From positions 310,001 to 374,000 of the forward strand of contig CBFFRQ010000057.1 of assembly GCA_965644315.1 (NCBI GenBank): a stretch of DNA of 64,000 nt, given 5' to 3'. Shown one piece after another: positions 44,353 to 57,700 of this stretch. Numbering within the stretch: the first letter of the stretch is position 1; each line of letters opens with the position of its first letter. Source of the stretch: Caecitellus pseudoparvulus. Its lineage: Eukaryota > Bigyra: Bicosoecida. The notes beneath the pieces are model-generated. The model ran no database searches. It saw only the letters and a program-made list of their open reading frames with translations, and had not been told where the DNA came from. A program made the translations under genes and the position numbers.

Positions 44353-47300
44353 TTAGTCCGCCGGCTGCGTGTGCAAAATGGCAGGGCAGTGCGGCACGGT
44401 GAGCACTGGGTCTGCTGCTGCCCGAGCCGCATTGAAAGGCCTGGCGTCTTGCTGCGCGCCAACAAGGCGGACAGGCGGCGCCTGCGAGGCGGGCAGTGCC
44501 GCCCCAGTGCAGTCTACACCCTGGATGGATGCGTAAAGATGCTGGGAGACAAGAGGCGTTGCCGACAGTTCTTGAGAAGAAGCGGTGGCGGCCTCTGCCG
44601 CAGCAGTGGCAGCAGCATCCACGCCTCCAGACACTCCGTGGATAGCCAGGTTCACCAAGGTGCCAACTGCTGTGGGTGGCAAGACGTCTGACGCTCCTGG
44701 TGCTGTGCCCACTTGGACAGTGTACATGATCGGGCAGGTCGGCGGCGGCGCGGGCTGGGCTTCCCAGGCCAGCAGCAGGGTGCCACGCAAGGCCGGCGTG
44801 AATCCAGTGCCACTGCCGCCCACCCGCTCCACGTTTGCCCATACACACGGGGCCGCAGGCGCTTTCATGGCGCTGCCTGCTTGTGGGATGGTGCCGGCCA
44901 GCAAGGAGGCAGCAGCTGCTTGCGCTGGCGAAACCGGCATCACCTGGCCTGCCAAGATGCTGGCCACTTGTTCCCGGGGTGTGTCTCGGCTGGCAAGCTG
45001 AGCATGCACAACAGGCACGTCCGTGTGGTACATGGCTGAGAGGGGCAGACGCAGCCTGGCAGGTGGGGGCATGGCTGCCCCAGCGACGAAAAGGCCCATG
45101 CTGTCCCCCTGTGCGGTTAAGAAGGCTGGGGCACGCCCAGCCCGAGCACCCACACTGCGGGCCTTGACGGTCGCTGAGTAGCTCTGCACCAGCAACGTCT
45201 CGCTCCCAGCTGGAACAGTGGTCACGACCTCCCCAGTTGCCAGCCCAAGCGCCAGTACAAGGCTGTACGAAGATGTGGGCGTCGGGGTTGCGAGATTCGT
45301 GGCTGATCCATCTGAAGCAATGTCGATGGCACCTGAGGCTGCACATTGCATCCAGACACCGGAGCTCGTCACAGTGGCGTTGGGCAGCCGCCCTTGGCAG
45401 CGCTCGGCCGGCGCGGCGCTGGCGCTGGCCCACCAAGGCAGTGGGGCACCAGAGCTTGTGAGGCGGGAGGTCGCCTCCGAATTCACCGTGGCCCACTGGG
45501 CAGGTGCCCACGCAGCTGGTCCACCTGCACCTCCGCCCACCAGGAGGCAAGCTACGGACACAACGCTGACCGGCCCAGCGGCCTGGTGCAGCGCTGCAGC
45601 CCGTGGCACGCGCAACAGGAAGGATGTCGATGCAGCAGGCTTAATGCTGCTGGCTGCAGTCAGTGCAGCCACGGCAGCACGGGGCTGTGCGGCCACGACC
45701 CGCGCTGCCATTGCGGCCAGCAAGCCCGAAGCGGGCACAGCGCCTACGAAGGCGGCTTCCAGAGCTTCCTGGTGGGCATTGTGTTGACGCACACCTTCAT
45801 GAAGCGCCCCACAGCTTTGAGGGCTGGAAGGGGAGAATGGTGCAGGAAGACCGGAGGCTGTGGCGGCCGAGAGGGGAGCCGCCCAAGCTGCAACGTCGGT
45901 GCGAGCGGCGGGTGTGAGAAGCACTTGCCGAGTGCTGCAAGACAGGGCGGTGGAACCGCTGGCAAGGTGCGTCCACGTCAAGCACATGAAGTACGGCACA
46001 CCCACGCTGGGCGCCGGCGCGAAGCCAGAGACTGGAACGTGGTGCACGGCGGCTCCGCCAGACAGCGCACTGTGCACATCGCTGGTAATGTTCAAGACGC
46101 CCGTGCCTAGGGCAGCAGCAGCATCCCCTGCTGTTGGGGTCAACCAGAGAGAGCTTGAAAATGCTGCCGGTGTGCTCAGGCTGTTCTCGAAGGATGGGTC
46201 AACTGTGACACTTGTCACTGGCAAATCGGCCATGCCAGAGCGGGGAGACTGCTGCAGGGGCAGCTTTGTCAGCGCGGCGGTCCAAAGTTCCACCTGCTCC
46301 TCGTCAAGGGCAAAGTGGGCAGGGCCCACACATACCCCAAGGGATGGCAAGGCACTGTGGGGCAGCCAAACAGGCAGCTGAGACGCAGCCGCTGCCAGCG
46401 CGCTTGGATGGCTTGCAGCCAGTCCCGTACAGGTAGCCTGAGTGGGAGACACCTCTTGTGAAGCCTGCGGGAGCGGTGGAGCGGAGGAGACAGGCAAAGG
46501 CGCCTGAGAAGTCGACACGCTGCCTTCAAGCAACGGCAAAGGGGGCGTGTAGGCGAGGGAGGAGTGCCCCGCCGCGTCCTGCACTTCGATGCCGAAACGC
46601 AGGGCGATGTGCACGTCCTCAGGCAACAGGCCAAGCGCCAGACCTGACTGCTCAGCCATGACCCGCAGGGTAGAGTCACGAGTGCGCTGCACCAACGAAT
46701 CCAAGAGAGCTGGTGCTACCTCGAATGCCAGGTTGGTCGTGCCAGCAAGAGCCGGTGGCTTGTGGCTCTGCGCAGGGTGGGTCCACCTGCCGGCGGAGGC
46801 GCTGACTCCTCCGTGGGAGACGCTTGGCGTGTCCACCAAGTCGAAAACGCCAAGGGCATGGTCAGCCCCCAGGGTTGAAGGGTCGCAGGTACACTGCGTC
46901 GGCCACACCCAACGAGGGGATGAAGTAGCCACACTGCGGCCGCCTTGCCGCTCGGCTCGCACAAGGGCATCAGCACACACGCACGCGCTGGCTGAAGCAA
47001 GCCAGGATGCCGCATCGGCCACGGCCACCGACACCGCAGCACGGCCACCGGCTAGCAGGCCGGCTGCACCTCCTGCAATCTGCACACCTGCAGCGAGCTG
47101 TGCAGTGCCAATCTCAGGCGCAGCTGTGTCCACCACCCCTGCTTGGCCCACGTGTGTGGCAGTGTTACCAGCACAATCAAAGGCTTTCATGGTGACGGAC
47201 AAGCGAGTGCCCTGCGGAAGCGCATCAAAAAGCGTCTTGGATGCGGCCTTCGCCCACAGTGCTGCGACACCAGCCGTTCCATTCACAGTTCCAAGACCGT

Positions 47301-50300
47301 CTGCTCGTCTGCCAGCTCCCAAGACAGCCTTCAGCGAGGCAGCCACATCACCTGCGTGGCGGTCAAGCTGGGGTGTCAAGTCCACAACGTGCTCCAGGAC
47401 ATTGCCTCCCGGCAAGACCGCTGAGAACGTGATTGAGGCACCGGCCACACCGCACCCCTCGTCTGTCACTGCCCCACTCCAGTGCGCAACCACCCCGGAG
47501 AGAGGTGTCAATGGCAAAGCTGTGAGGTCAGCAGCCCTGGCTGCACTGCAGAAGGAAGCGGCGTCAGCGACTGCATCAACGCCGTCATCGTCCAAGAGGA
47601 CGGTGGACAAGCACATGGCCGGGAGGGTGGGCGGCTTAGTGTCAACAACCAGTGGGAGAATTGGCAGCAGCGTGGAGCTACCTGCCCCGTTGAAGACCTT
47701 AACGTGGACGAAGGCTTGCGCGCCGTGCGGAAGGGATGCAGTGTCCAGAGCAGCGAGCGCACCCGAGTTGCCTCCCGCGGGAGGATCGCGATCTACTCCA
47801 AGAATGAGCTGGTCAGTCTCGCCAAGGTCTGTCGGGGGCAGCAGCCAGCCGAGTGCTCCTGTCATTTCTTGCTGTGACAGCGGCGAGGAGTGCACGCCTA
47901 CTTCGTAGGAGGCGATGCCGCTCAGTTCGTCTGTGGCAGAACAGGGGGACACAGTGACCGATGCCGTGTTCAGGCCGATAAAGAGAGGAGGTGTAGTGCC
48001 GTTGGCGACATGCTGGGCGTAGATCACAGCGGCAGCCGCCACATCCTGCTCCCGCTCGCCGACCGGCAAGGTGTCCACGCTGGACTCTGGCGCTTTGCTA
48101 TCGTGCTCCGCGAGCTCCTTGATAAACGAGGTAACATTGGAGTCCCCCTCCCGTGCCAAGTCCCGCAGACCCGCTCTGGCCAGCTTGGCAGCTGAGGCAG
48201 CAGCCTGAGAAGCCACAGGTGCACACCGCAGAAACGCTGCGATGCCATCTGCCCTACTGCTGCGGCTGAGCAGGAGGGTGGAATCAACGTGTAGGCCAGC
48301 AACAATTGGCGGTGTCAAGTCCATAGCAACTGGCTCACTGGTCCACAACTGGGTAGTCCCACCGGCTCCATTCGTGAAGCGTACGCCCAGGTACACCTGC
48401 TTGCCTTCTCTCAGCGCCGCCAGGGCTGGCTGCAGTGCCATGAGCACTGTCACGGTGTGGTCCTTGGACGGGTCAGAGGCAGCAACCATGTTGGGAATGA
48501 GTGGTTGTCCAGTGGTGGAGCGGTGAACTGGGGTCCAGGGGGCGACGTCTGCGTGTCCGAAGGCTCCGAAGCCGCCGACATGGCCGGGCGCAGAGCTTGA
48601 GGCCGCCACCTCTACTTCGACAAGGCCCGTTTGTGCGTCGTGTATGGCCGGAAACGTGAGCGGGACGCCATGTTGCATGGCTGCAGGGGAGACAAAGGCA
48701 GGGGCTGTTGCCTGGTACTCCACAGCGACACGCTCAGCGTCAGCAACAGCGACTTCGCCCGGCTTGGCTCCATCGAAGCCCACTAGGTCCGGCATGAAGC
48801 CTGCAGTTTCCACATCGAGGTTGCCCTGCTCAAGGTCGGTGCCGTTGATGCGTGTGGGCACAATGTCACTCCGCATGGCAGCTGGGTGGACCGTGGGCTG
48901 CGTGTCGTCAACGAGCACCCCGGGCGACACCATCAAAGTGGGCTCGCCCCCGAGCGACGTGGCCTGAACAACGCAGTGCGCTGTCGTTCCTGCGGGCACC
49001 GCTGTTTGGAGACGCAAGACTGCGCCCAGCAGAGGGGACGGGAACGCCCCTGCGCGAGTGCGCACGTCACGCAACAGCCGCGACGGAAGCGCACCGCGCA
49101 AAATGGCTTCGTCCGCACCGACAGCAGCTTGAGCCGCGGAAAGGGTGAATGCTGCACTCTCGCTGCGCGTGTCTGTAACTGGGTCAGCTGCGGCTGCGGC
49201 AATGTCACTGCCATACGGCACGCTCAGCACACGGATGCGGCCGCCATCCACAGGGATGTCAGCCCCGCCGTCCTGGCCGTATTCCCGGGGGAGCACTCGC
49301 TCGAACACCTCGTCAACATCCTGACTCAGGTGTGCCACCGTGCCCAAGCCAGCCTGCGGTGGCAGTCGTGTCAAACTGGTCAACCAATCGGCGCTTCCCG
49401 AGCTCAGCGCCGTGACGAGACTTGGCAGGTCTGGGTTGACGAGGCTTGGCGAGCCTGGGGGCGTTGTGATCCACCCAATCGCGTAGGAGACAGGGCGAGA
49501 GGCTGGAATCCAGGAACATGCCAGCTCTTGCGCTGCTTGCTGCATGCCTGGTTTAGGCCGGACTGGCTCGGTGCTCTCCTTGTCAGGAAGCGGCAGAGGC
49601 GCGCGGTGCACGTCCCGACGCACTGCTGTGCTCACAGCACTGGGCAGCGCTTGGGTTGCCAAGGAACTGGGGGTGTCCAGGCCAGCTGCAGCAGGCACGC
49701 GCTCCACGCCAACTGGCATGTGTGGCGCAACAGCCACGTTAGAGGGTCTGAAGAACGTCACTGGGATGCTAGGCACGCCAGGGGCGTTCTCGGGAGGCAC
49801 CAGCCCGGCAGCGACCAGCTGGGCAACTGGCAAGGTAGATGTCACTGGCACCAGCGCGGCGTCGGGGAACAAGGCATCAGCGGCCGAGTGTCGAGGAAGA
49901 GGTAGACTTGGCATGGCGTCCACCACCAGGGGCACCGCTGACACGTGTTGTGACGCGCCTGTCGTGGAAGCGGCTGATACAGAGATGTAGTACACCTTGC
50001 CTGGCTCCAATGTAACATCCTTCGCTTGCAGCGTCCACGTGAGAGGCAAGGTGGCCTCCACTGCATCAGATGCCGCGCCAGTGCGCCGCATGTGCCAAGC
50101 AGCTTGGGGAGGGTGGCCTTCTTTGCGACTGGCGAGGCCGGCAGGCAAAAGAGCCTCCTGATTCTGCAGTTTGCCTTCTTTAGCGGACGCGGAGAACAAG
50201 CGCACGGGCTTGAGCACGTCAGACGCTCCAGGGGTGGAGCCAACCATGACGTGCACTTCAGCGACACCCACTCCAGCCACGTGCACGCCTGCCATGCGCA

Positions 50301-53300
50301 CGGCAGGCAGGGACACAGTCAAAGGCAGGGCCCAAACAGGCGCAAAGAGCACGGCGCGAGTAGAAGCACGGGACAACTGCGACTGTGGCAGGGCAAAGGT
50401 GCCGTTCCCAAGCGCTGCAAGCTCATCGGCGCCCATGTCGTGCGTAGTAGTTGGCACCACGACATGGGCTGCCTTGCCGTCATTGCGGGTGGCCATGGGA
50501 ACAGCAGCATCCACTGGGCTTGTGAGGGGCGCGTGGTCTGGGAACAACGCACGGTACTCGATGGTAGAGACGTGCACCACACTTGCGCTGGGTGCACTAG
50601 TCGAGCTCAAGACTGGCGGAGATAGAATGAGCTCCGACGTGGGAGCAGGAATGAGCACAATGGACGCCCCTGCAACATCGTCAGGGGAGACAGCTCCCAG
50701 TGCATCTCGGTACTGCAGTGTGACGTGCACTGCATGTCCTGGCACGGCCAAGAGCGCCGCAAGGCCTTCTGTCAGGCGCTGTGTGCCGGACTCCCCTTCA
50801 GCTGGCACTGTGGAGTTCTCTGCTGCAGCAGCTCTGAGGGTGGTGTCACTGAACTTCAGTGCTGCAGGGGTCAATGGGATGGAGCGAACGGTAGCGGGAA
50901 GCACCGCCGAAACCTTGCTCTGCTTTCCACGGCGAGGCCTACCCCGCAGACGCACCAAGTGCGCCTCCACGAGGACGTCTGCAAGGGGAACCGGGTGCTG
51001 CCCAGCAACAGCAGGGAGCACCCTTGCCCACAACGGGGCGCCTTGCGGTGGAACGAAAAAGGCTGCAAGTGGCACTGGCGCATCAGCGTCGACCACCGGC
51101 TTGGAGCCGTCCAAGTCCATGGCGGCGAGCAGATCGACCAAAGCGGGGTGGGCTGCGTTGTTGATCCAGGTGGCATCACCTTCCACAAGCACTGGCGGCA
51201 CTGGCGGCGCAGCACCTGCAATGCGCAGGGGGGGCAACGAGGACACTTGATCCCGCAGTGCCGCAACAGAGCGCTTCATGCCTGAGGGATTCTCAGCTTC
51301 GATGTGGCAGCCAATCTCCACCACCCCTGCGTCCCTCGCGCTAGGTAAGTCGCCCGCCGCCACCGCGAGCGAAATGTAGTGCTGCACTGCATCGCTCAAG
51401 TCAGCTGTGCCTACCGGAAGAGCTGCGTCTTGCGTGGCAGTGGCGAGAAGAGACGAGGTGCTGACACACCACACACTGCGCCCCGTATCGGGGTGAGAAC
51501 CAACGACACGAGCATCACCTGCCGAACCAGGAAGCGTGCGTGGGTTTGCGTCAGAAAGCACGCGCACAGGTGGAATGATGGGGGAGGCGTGCACCCAAGC
51601 GCCTGTGGCATCTGACACACGAGCCCAAAGCCCGATGGAGGTCTTGCGAGCCGAGTTGACCATGTCCCCTGCCTGTTGCCAGATGCAAGCACCTGCACCT
51701 GCAGCCATTTGGCTGGCGGCATCCTGCACAGCATGCACTGCACGCAGGGATTGAGAGGCAGTGCCAGCAGAGGCGCCGTCCACGATTGAGCGGGCAGCAG
51801 CTGCACTGCACGCGTCCTGGCCAGGAGTCCACACCAAAGCCGGGGGCTCGGGGACAAGTGGCTTCACCATGTTCACAATCGCTCCCACTTCCGTTGCCGA
51901 GCCTCGCAAGCCGGCAGCGTTCGTGCAGAATGCTGTCACATGCAAATCACCGCTCTCGGGAAGCTCAGTGGCAAGCACGATGCTTCCAAAGTCCCAGCGA
52001 GCAGGCTCTGTGCTGCGCTTGGCCGATACACTCATGGACGTCAGCGGCATGTACTGTGATCCATGCTGACCCGAGCCGACTAGAAGCTCCACGTCGACGA
52101 TGTCAGACGATGCATCGGCTGCAGTCACAGATACAGCAATAGACGTCTGTGTGACTTGTGAAACAGCATCAATCACAACAGAGCAAGGAGAATGGTTCAC
52201 CAATGAGAGGAGAGCGGTGGACTCTGTGGAAAGAACTCCGGATGCCCCTGAAGCCTCCACGGTGGCGCCCAAACGGCCTCGATGGTGGAAAGGAAGACCT
52301 TCGTCAGATTGAGTGGTGTCGGCATCGAAGTCCATGCAAGGCGTATCGGGGAACGCCGAGCGCAGGTCAGCGGAAGGGGGCAAGCGCACCTGGTGCACTG
52401 TCTGCAACGTGGCAGTGTACACTGGCAGGACGCTGTGCGGCATGTTGGACAGGTCGGAGCCATCTCCCATCCACTCTTGCACAGCGTCGAAGTCTGTGGC
52501 ACACCACACCACGACTTCATACTGTGTGATTGGCATGGCATGGTCGTGATCAAAGCCTGACCACGTCAAGGCGAGGGAGCCAGGGGCGACTGGCTTCGAG
52601 TACGGAGCAGCGGGGGTCCAGTCTTCAACGTGGCGCAGCAAGACTTTGGCACTGGAATGCCGCCGGTTGGTGGCGATGATGCCGTCGGTGTATGCGAACC
52701 CCACGAGGCCGCTGGCATCCACTACCTTGAACCCAACCACCATGGCAACAGGTTCGTTCTGCACCCCTGCTGGGATAGGCAAGTCAACAACCCCAGACAC
52801 GCTTGCTACAGCTGCAACGTCCGCAAAGAGCGTCTGCTGCTGCAGTTCAGTCGGTGAGGAATACAGCGGTACGCGAACGTGCTGGCCCTGGACTGGCCCT
52901 TCGCCAGTCAGCGTGGCAGGCAGCTCTGGCGTGGTGAACAGCGCTGCTTGGACGGAGGTGATGGCTGCTCCTCCGCTACCCACCGCGTAGCCATAGGCAG
53001 CTGAAACACTCTGGTGGCTGCCCTGCCAGTCAGTCTCAGCATTCTGCAAAAGCGCCACATCAGAAGGCCCCTGGCTCAGAGAAGAGGAGATGCTTGGCTG
53101 TGCCGCGGTCCCCCCGGCCCGCACTCCAAGATCTGCTACCGCCCCAACTGCCGGCATGTGTGTCGTGATGCCGGCTGGTGCGCTGTCGGCTGAGGTCGAA
53201 AGCCCTGCCCCATTCACGCAAGTCACCCGGCTGGTATATGTGACAGCTGGGGACGCGCTGCTGCTGATCGCCGCCCAGGCGTACGGCAAGGCACCAGGCA

Positions 53301-56300
53301 TGGTGAGCAGCTGCACTGCCTCACCAACATCACCGTTGAAGTCTCTGGTCGCGGGGACAATGCCAAGGTTGGATGTCTGTGCGATGCTCCAGGTACAGGT
53401 GCAGGGGCCAGACTCCGCGTCCACCACTTGTCCCACCTGCAGGTAAAACGGCTCAGAAGCAGACAGCAGCGAAGCAGGTGTGCCCAAGACAGGCCCATGA
53501 CGAATAGTGGCAGCTGTGAGGCCGGTGCAAGGCGTAACATCATAGGCCAGGCCTTCGGTTTGCGTGAGGGTTGTCGACAGGCCATTTCCGCCAACTGCTG
53601 TGAGCGAGACGATGACACGGGGCAGAGCGTTCAAAAACAAAGACGTCATCACAAGACCATTTGAAGGAGCCATTGCTGAGAAATCATTGCTGATGGAGGG
53701 GTCGTGGGCTGCGTACACCCTTACATGCCAAGAGTGCAGTCCTGCGTTGGGCAGCACCCCTGCCCACGCGACGGGGGCACTGAAACTGTTTGACGTGTAT
53801 GCGTGTTCAGTCCAAGGCGTGCCCGCAACGGTGAAGGAGGTGATGTTCGGGCGTTCAGTGACAATGGAGAACGGGAGGGACATCGCCGACACTGACAGGC
53901 CTGCGACATTGGTTGCTGTGCACTCCAGCACGTACTGCTGCGGATGCTGTGCGAGCTCACTACCTCGGACTGCCACAACATCTGCAGGAGACAGGTTGGG
54001 GAACGCCCCAAAGAGATGCTCCAGAGAGCCCATCGTGACGTTTGAAACCTGCCCAGCCATCACACCAGCAAGGGTGGCGTTGGTTCCCGCACTGGGTCCG
54101 TCGTTGCTGGGCAGGGGTTGGATGTCCTGTGGGCCACCAGGAGCACTAATGAGCAGCTTGAATCGATATTGCAGCAGGCCAGGGCCGTCAGGGTCTGCCA
54201 CACCAACAAAAGCCGCGCCCACTTCCGTGGTGCTGGAAGTCGTGGCTGCTGCATCATCAGCCACAGTCCAAGCTCCATGTAGACTTTGAAAAGGAGTGTC
54301 GCGCAAGCGCTGCCTCGTCTCGGCGGGCCACAGAGGAACGCAAGCCGACAAGCCAGCCCCAGGATTCGCTACTTCCGGGGGGGTGCTATCAATCGACAGG
54401 TCGGCGAAAGAAACTGTCGTGGTGCCGGCAAAGTCAGTTTGGCGAAGGGACAGTCGGTATGTGGAGCCCTGCGCCAGCACATCATGGGGAGGGAGGGAAA
54501 CTGTCCACCCGAGAGGTACGTGACGGCTCAAGGTGGAATTCAGCTGATGCCAGCGGACGAAGCGCTCAGGGGCATCCCGTGTGCCAAATGCAAGTTCCAG
54601 TGGAAGGTGGCCTGCCAGGGGCTCGGCCCAAGAGGCCAGCACGTGAGCCCCATCAGCCTGTGCCAGCAGTGAAGGCAAAGCAGCCAGCTGCTCCCAGTCC
54701 TCCAGCGCAACGAGAGAGCGGCGATCGGAAGGTTTGAAGGCAATGGGGATGGTCTCTGGCCCGCTGCAGTCGTAAAGGAATGTGCTTTCAAGAGCCTGCG
54801 CAAACATAAACAAGTGGTTTGAAGCAGTGGCTCGAATGCGGATCCAATCCCCATCCATGGGCAGCAAGGCAAGGCTGCTCCACTCAGCGACGAGGAAACC
54901 GCCGTGGCCAGCAGTGCTGATCGCCGTCCAGTCCAGCGCAGTTGTGTTCGAGCAAGCTGGCCCTGGGCCTTCTTCCGCACAACCACGCATCACCTCGATG
55001 GTCCACCAGAAGCTGTCCAGGCCATCCCCTGTGAGCTCGACAAAGCCCTGAAGCTGAATGCCGACATGCGGGCCACAGTACACGTTCTCAATGACGGGCT
55101 GCGTTGTGACATCGTAGACAAAGTCAATGCTGCTTGATGCTGCCAGCACAGCGTTGGTGGTGGGCACCACATGCAAGGTAGCATCAGCGCTGTCAGGCGG
55201 TGTGGAGTCCACCATGGCAACATCCGAGCACGACGCGGGAGTCAGCACTGGGACAGTGGCGCTGAGGTTTGGGGCTACGTACATGCCGCCCATTATCAAG
55301 CTTCCATCGTCAGGTACACCTCCGACAAAGTCTGTTGACATATCGTACTGTGCCAGGAGGTCCTGTGGGTCGTGGCGGATCTGCAAGTCGCCCTGGACAA
55401 CCGTGTTCGTCGCCTCCCACACAGACAGCTGGGCAGAACCTGGGTTGTCCAGGCCGTGGGTCAAAAAGAAAGAACTGCAGGGTGGAGCCTGCCACGTCAG
55501 AGTGCCGGGGGCAGCCACAACGGCAAGGGCACTTGCCATGCTCAGAGGCCCACACGTTGCAGCCCACCCACGGCCTTGCAAGCCCACCAACATGTCCCCC
55601 CGTTGGTACATGTGGCCGTTGGAGGCAAGTACGGTGGCAGGAAACGCACTCGCTGGAGAGTCAGGTGTCAAACTCGCCAGGTTTGAAGCGGGAGTGGCTT
55701 GGAGGACAACATCCTGCCCTAAGTTCTGCAAAACTGGTGTGTGTCGAGTATAAGGTGGGCACTCTTCACCACCAGTGCAGAGAGCTTGTGGGGTGCAATC
55801 GTCCAGTCGTGGGGCGCACTCCGTACCAGGAGCCAGTGTGTCGATAAGGCACTCTCCAAGGGCGTTGCACTTGGGTGCTGTGGCATTCTGTGCTTCTGGC
55901 CGCCACACCTGGCATGTGCCTGGAGAGCACGTCGTATAGCTGTCCCAAACACACGTTCCAGCTTGGCAGCGGTTGTTCTTGTAGCAGGGGTCATCTTTGC
56001 AGCCAGCCGTCCCGTCTTGAATGTTGGTCCAGGTCCTGTAGTCAGAAACACTGGAGGACTCGCAGATCTGACAAGTGGAGTTGGGGTTCAGCTCGCCGTA
56101 TTCAAACTGAAACCAACCTGCTACGCCGGTCACAGGGTCATTCGGGAAGGCGCAGCCACATTTGGCCTTGCCGGCCGGGGCGTAGTAGGTGAGAGGCACT
56201 GGGTACTCCACTTCACATTCATAGTGGTTGCCAAAGACGCACCATTCGCAGTTTAAAGGGGTCCCCACGCAGAACGGGAAGTCACTTCCAGTGCCAGCAG

Positions 56301-57700
56301 TGCACGTATCGTTGGCAGTAGTGGGATCCTTGTCCCAGCAAGCCACACCAGAGGAAGTGGGTGCAGCTGTCACTGTTCCAGGCTCAGCTGGGCCACCACA
56401 TGTGGGGTACGGGGGGGTGGCTGGGGGGACAAGGCGCCGTTCAGCAGGGTCTTGCACCAGCGCAACACCGTACTCGAGGAAAACCTCACTGGCGCTGCTT
56501 TCGCTGCTGCTTTCGTTGCTGCTTTCACTCTCCTCTAGCCGTCGAGAGACAGCATGGCCTCCTGAAGAGTATGTGTGCGCCACATTTGAGGAACCGCACC
56601 AACTGCCCCCTGTAGACCCGGGTGGAATCGTGATGGATGCCGGCGTGCCAGCGCATACGCCCGTGTGGCTGCTGCCGCCCGCCCCGATGCAAAGCTGGCA
56701 ACCTTCGTTGATGCCCCAATCTGGATATGGCACACCAGCATTGGACTTGGCTTCCATCAAGCTTTGCCCGTCGTTCATGATGAGGTCATAGTTGGCCCCG
56801 TTCGAGTCCGTGTAAGGAATCACGCACTTGTTGCACATGACGAAGCAAGCGCCCGTCTCGGGGTGCACGCACTCCCCATGCTGCACACAGCCCATCGGCC
56901 GGGCCGGCTTGTAACCTTGCAAACACCTGTCCTGGCCAGTGCTGGGTTGATACCAGCCAGCTGGGCAGTCATACCGGCGCCCACCGCAGCAGAAGCTGCC
57001 AGCAGGGCAAATGCGCTCTTCGTGCGGGTAGATGCCGTTGGAATTGTCCCACTCAGGCCAGGAGTAGTAGCCTCCCGCGACATTGACAGAAGAGGCGGTC
57101 GTGGAACCCGCAGGACAGTATTGTGTGTAACTTGCGCAAGGCTGCGGCGGGCTCGTCCCCCCTGCACATGTGTACCCTTGTGGACAAGGTCCGCAGCTTG
57201 TTGGCACCCCGCCTGAGCTTGTTGTGACATGGTTGCCTGGAGCACAGCACACACCATGAGGGCCACAAGTTCCACCGCCACCACCTGGTGCGGCCAGCTC
57301 TCGCTCGGCGCGCTGGGGGTCTGGGGCTTGATCCCGGCTTGCCGGCGCGGCTGGCGTGCCAGAGCCAGACGCTGCACCCAGGGAAACGCTGGCGGGCGCA
57401 GCGGGGGTCTCGTTCACGATGTCACGCCAATGGCGAGCTCCTTCGCCCTCCATGACAGTCAGGTGAGGGAAGGGGTCATCCAGGGCGGCCGCCAGGTCCA
57501 TGCTGGCTTGCGCGGCATGGGAAGCTGCAAGGGTCGGAGAGAGCGGAATGTGCGAGCTGCTGCCCGGGCAGGCAACGCCAGGACAGGCCCAGCGCAGCAA
57601 GTGTGGGAAAGACACGCCACATCGATCGCGTACCGTTTAGCATGAAACATGCCGACAGGGCCATGAGAGCCACGTCGAGCCGGCGAGCCTTAGCACCCAT
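44353..57700 (-). CDS. Giant secreted Cys-rich and Fn3-repeat protein (4,412 aa, 2 exons)
   Basis: Exon 1 (57634-57700) starts at ATG 57700 and encodes the hydrophobic core of a signal peptide. A 109-base intron (57525-57633) joins it in phase 1 to exon 2 (44353-57524). The junction gives LDVALMALSACFML-NASHAAQA, a good signal peptide with likely cleavage after AQA. The open frame alone would start at 57615 with no usable signal peptide. Residues about 108-613 are Cys-rich. From about residue 800 to the end run diverged Fn3-like units with DSTPP/DTKPP linkers, paralogous to those of giant gene 2. There is no C-terminal membrane helix, so the protein is probably secreted. RRLEE, RRLVPP and RRSLVALED are processing-like motifs. 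Role: probably cell coat or matrix; the partner is unknown. Confidence 0.87.
55740..57270 (-). other. Cys-rich N-terminal head, giant gene 3
   Basis: It starts with GCC2/GCC3-like segments (CCAPGNH, CGPCPQGYTC, YCPAGSTT, ICPAGSFCCGG). Longer segments follow in which paired cysteines flank W, DGTxC and NNxCxxGTC (CQICESSSVSDYRTW, GTAGCKDDPCYKNNRC, AGTCVWDSYTTC). The second type resembles the incomplete-information Cys-rich repeats common in large protist and bacterial surface proteins. All these segments are extracellular types. Confidence 0.6.
56494..56529 (-). repeat. Three 12-base tandem units encoding Ser/Glu-rich SESS/NESS
   Basis: The plus strand has gctgctttcgct, gctgctttcgtt, gctgctttcact in succession. 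On the coding strand they give SESSNESSSESS directly after the RRLEE motif of giant gene 3. It is a small coding minisatellite, likely variable in length. Confidence 0.8.
57525..57633 (-). other. Intron of giant gene 3 (109 bases)
   Basis: The donor is AACG|GTACGCG at 57633 and the acceptor CCCTTGCAG|CTTCCC at 57525. Two other CAG acceptors upstream break the frame; only this one keeps phase 1 and completes the signal peptide. Confidence 0.75.

Noticed and set aside
57525-57615. Start of giant gene 3 at ATG 57615
   Set aside because: This ATG lies inside the intron proposed here and gives no signal peptide. The spliced start at 57700 does.
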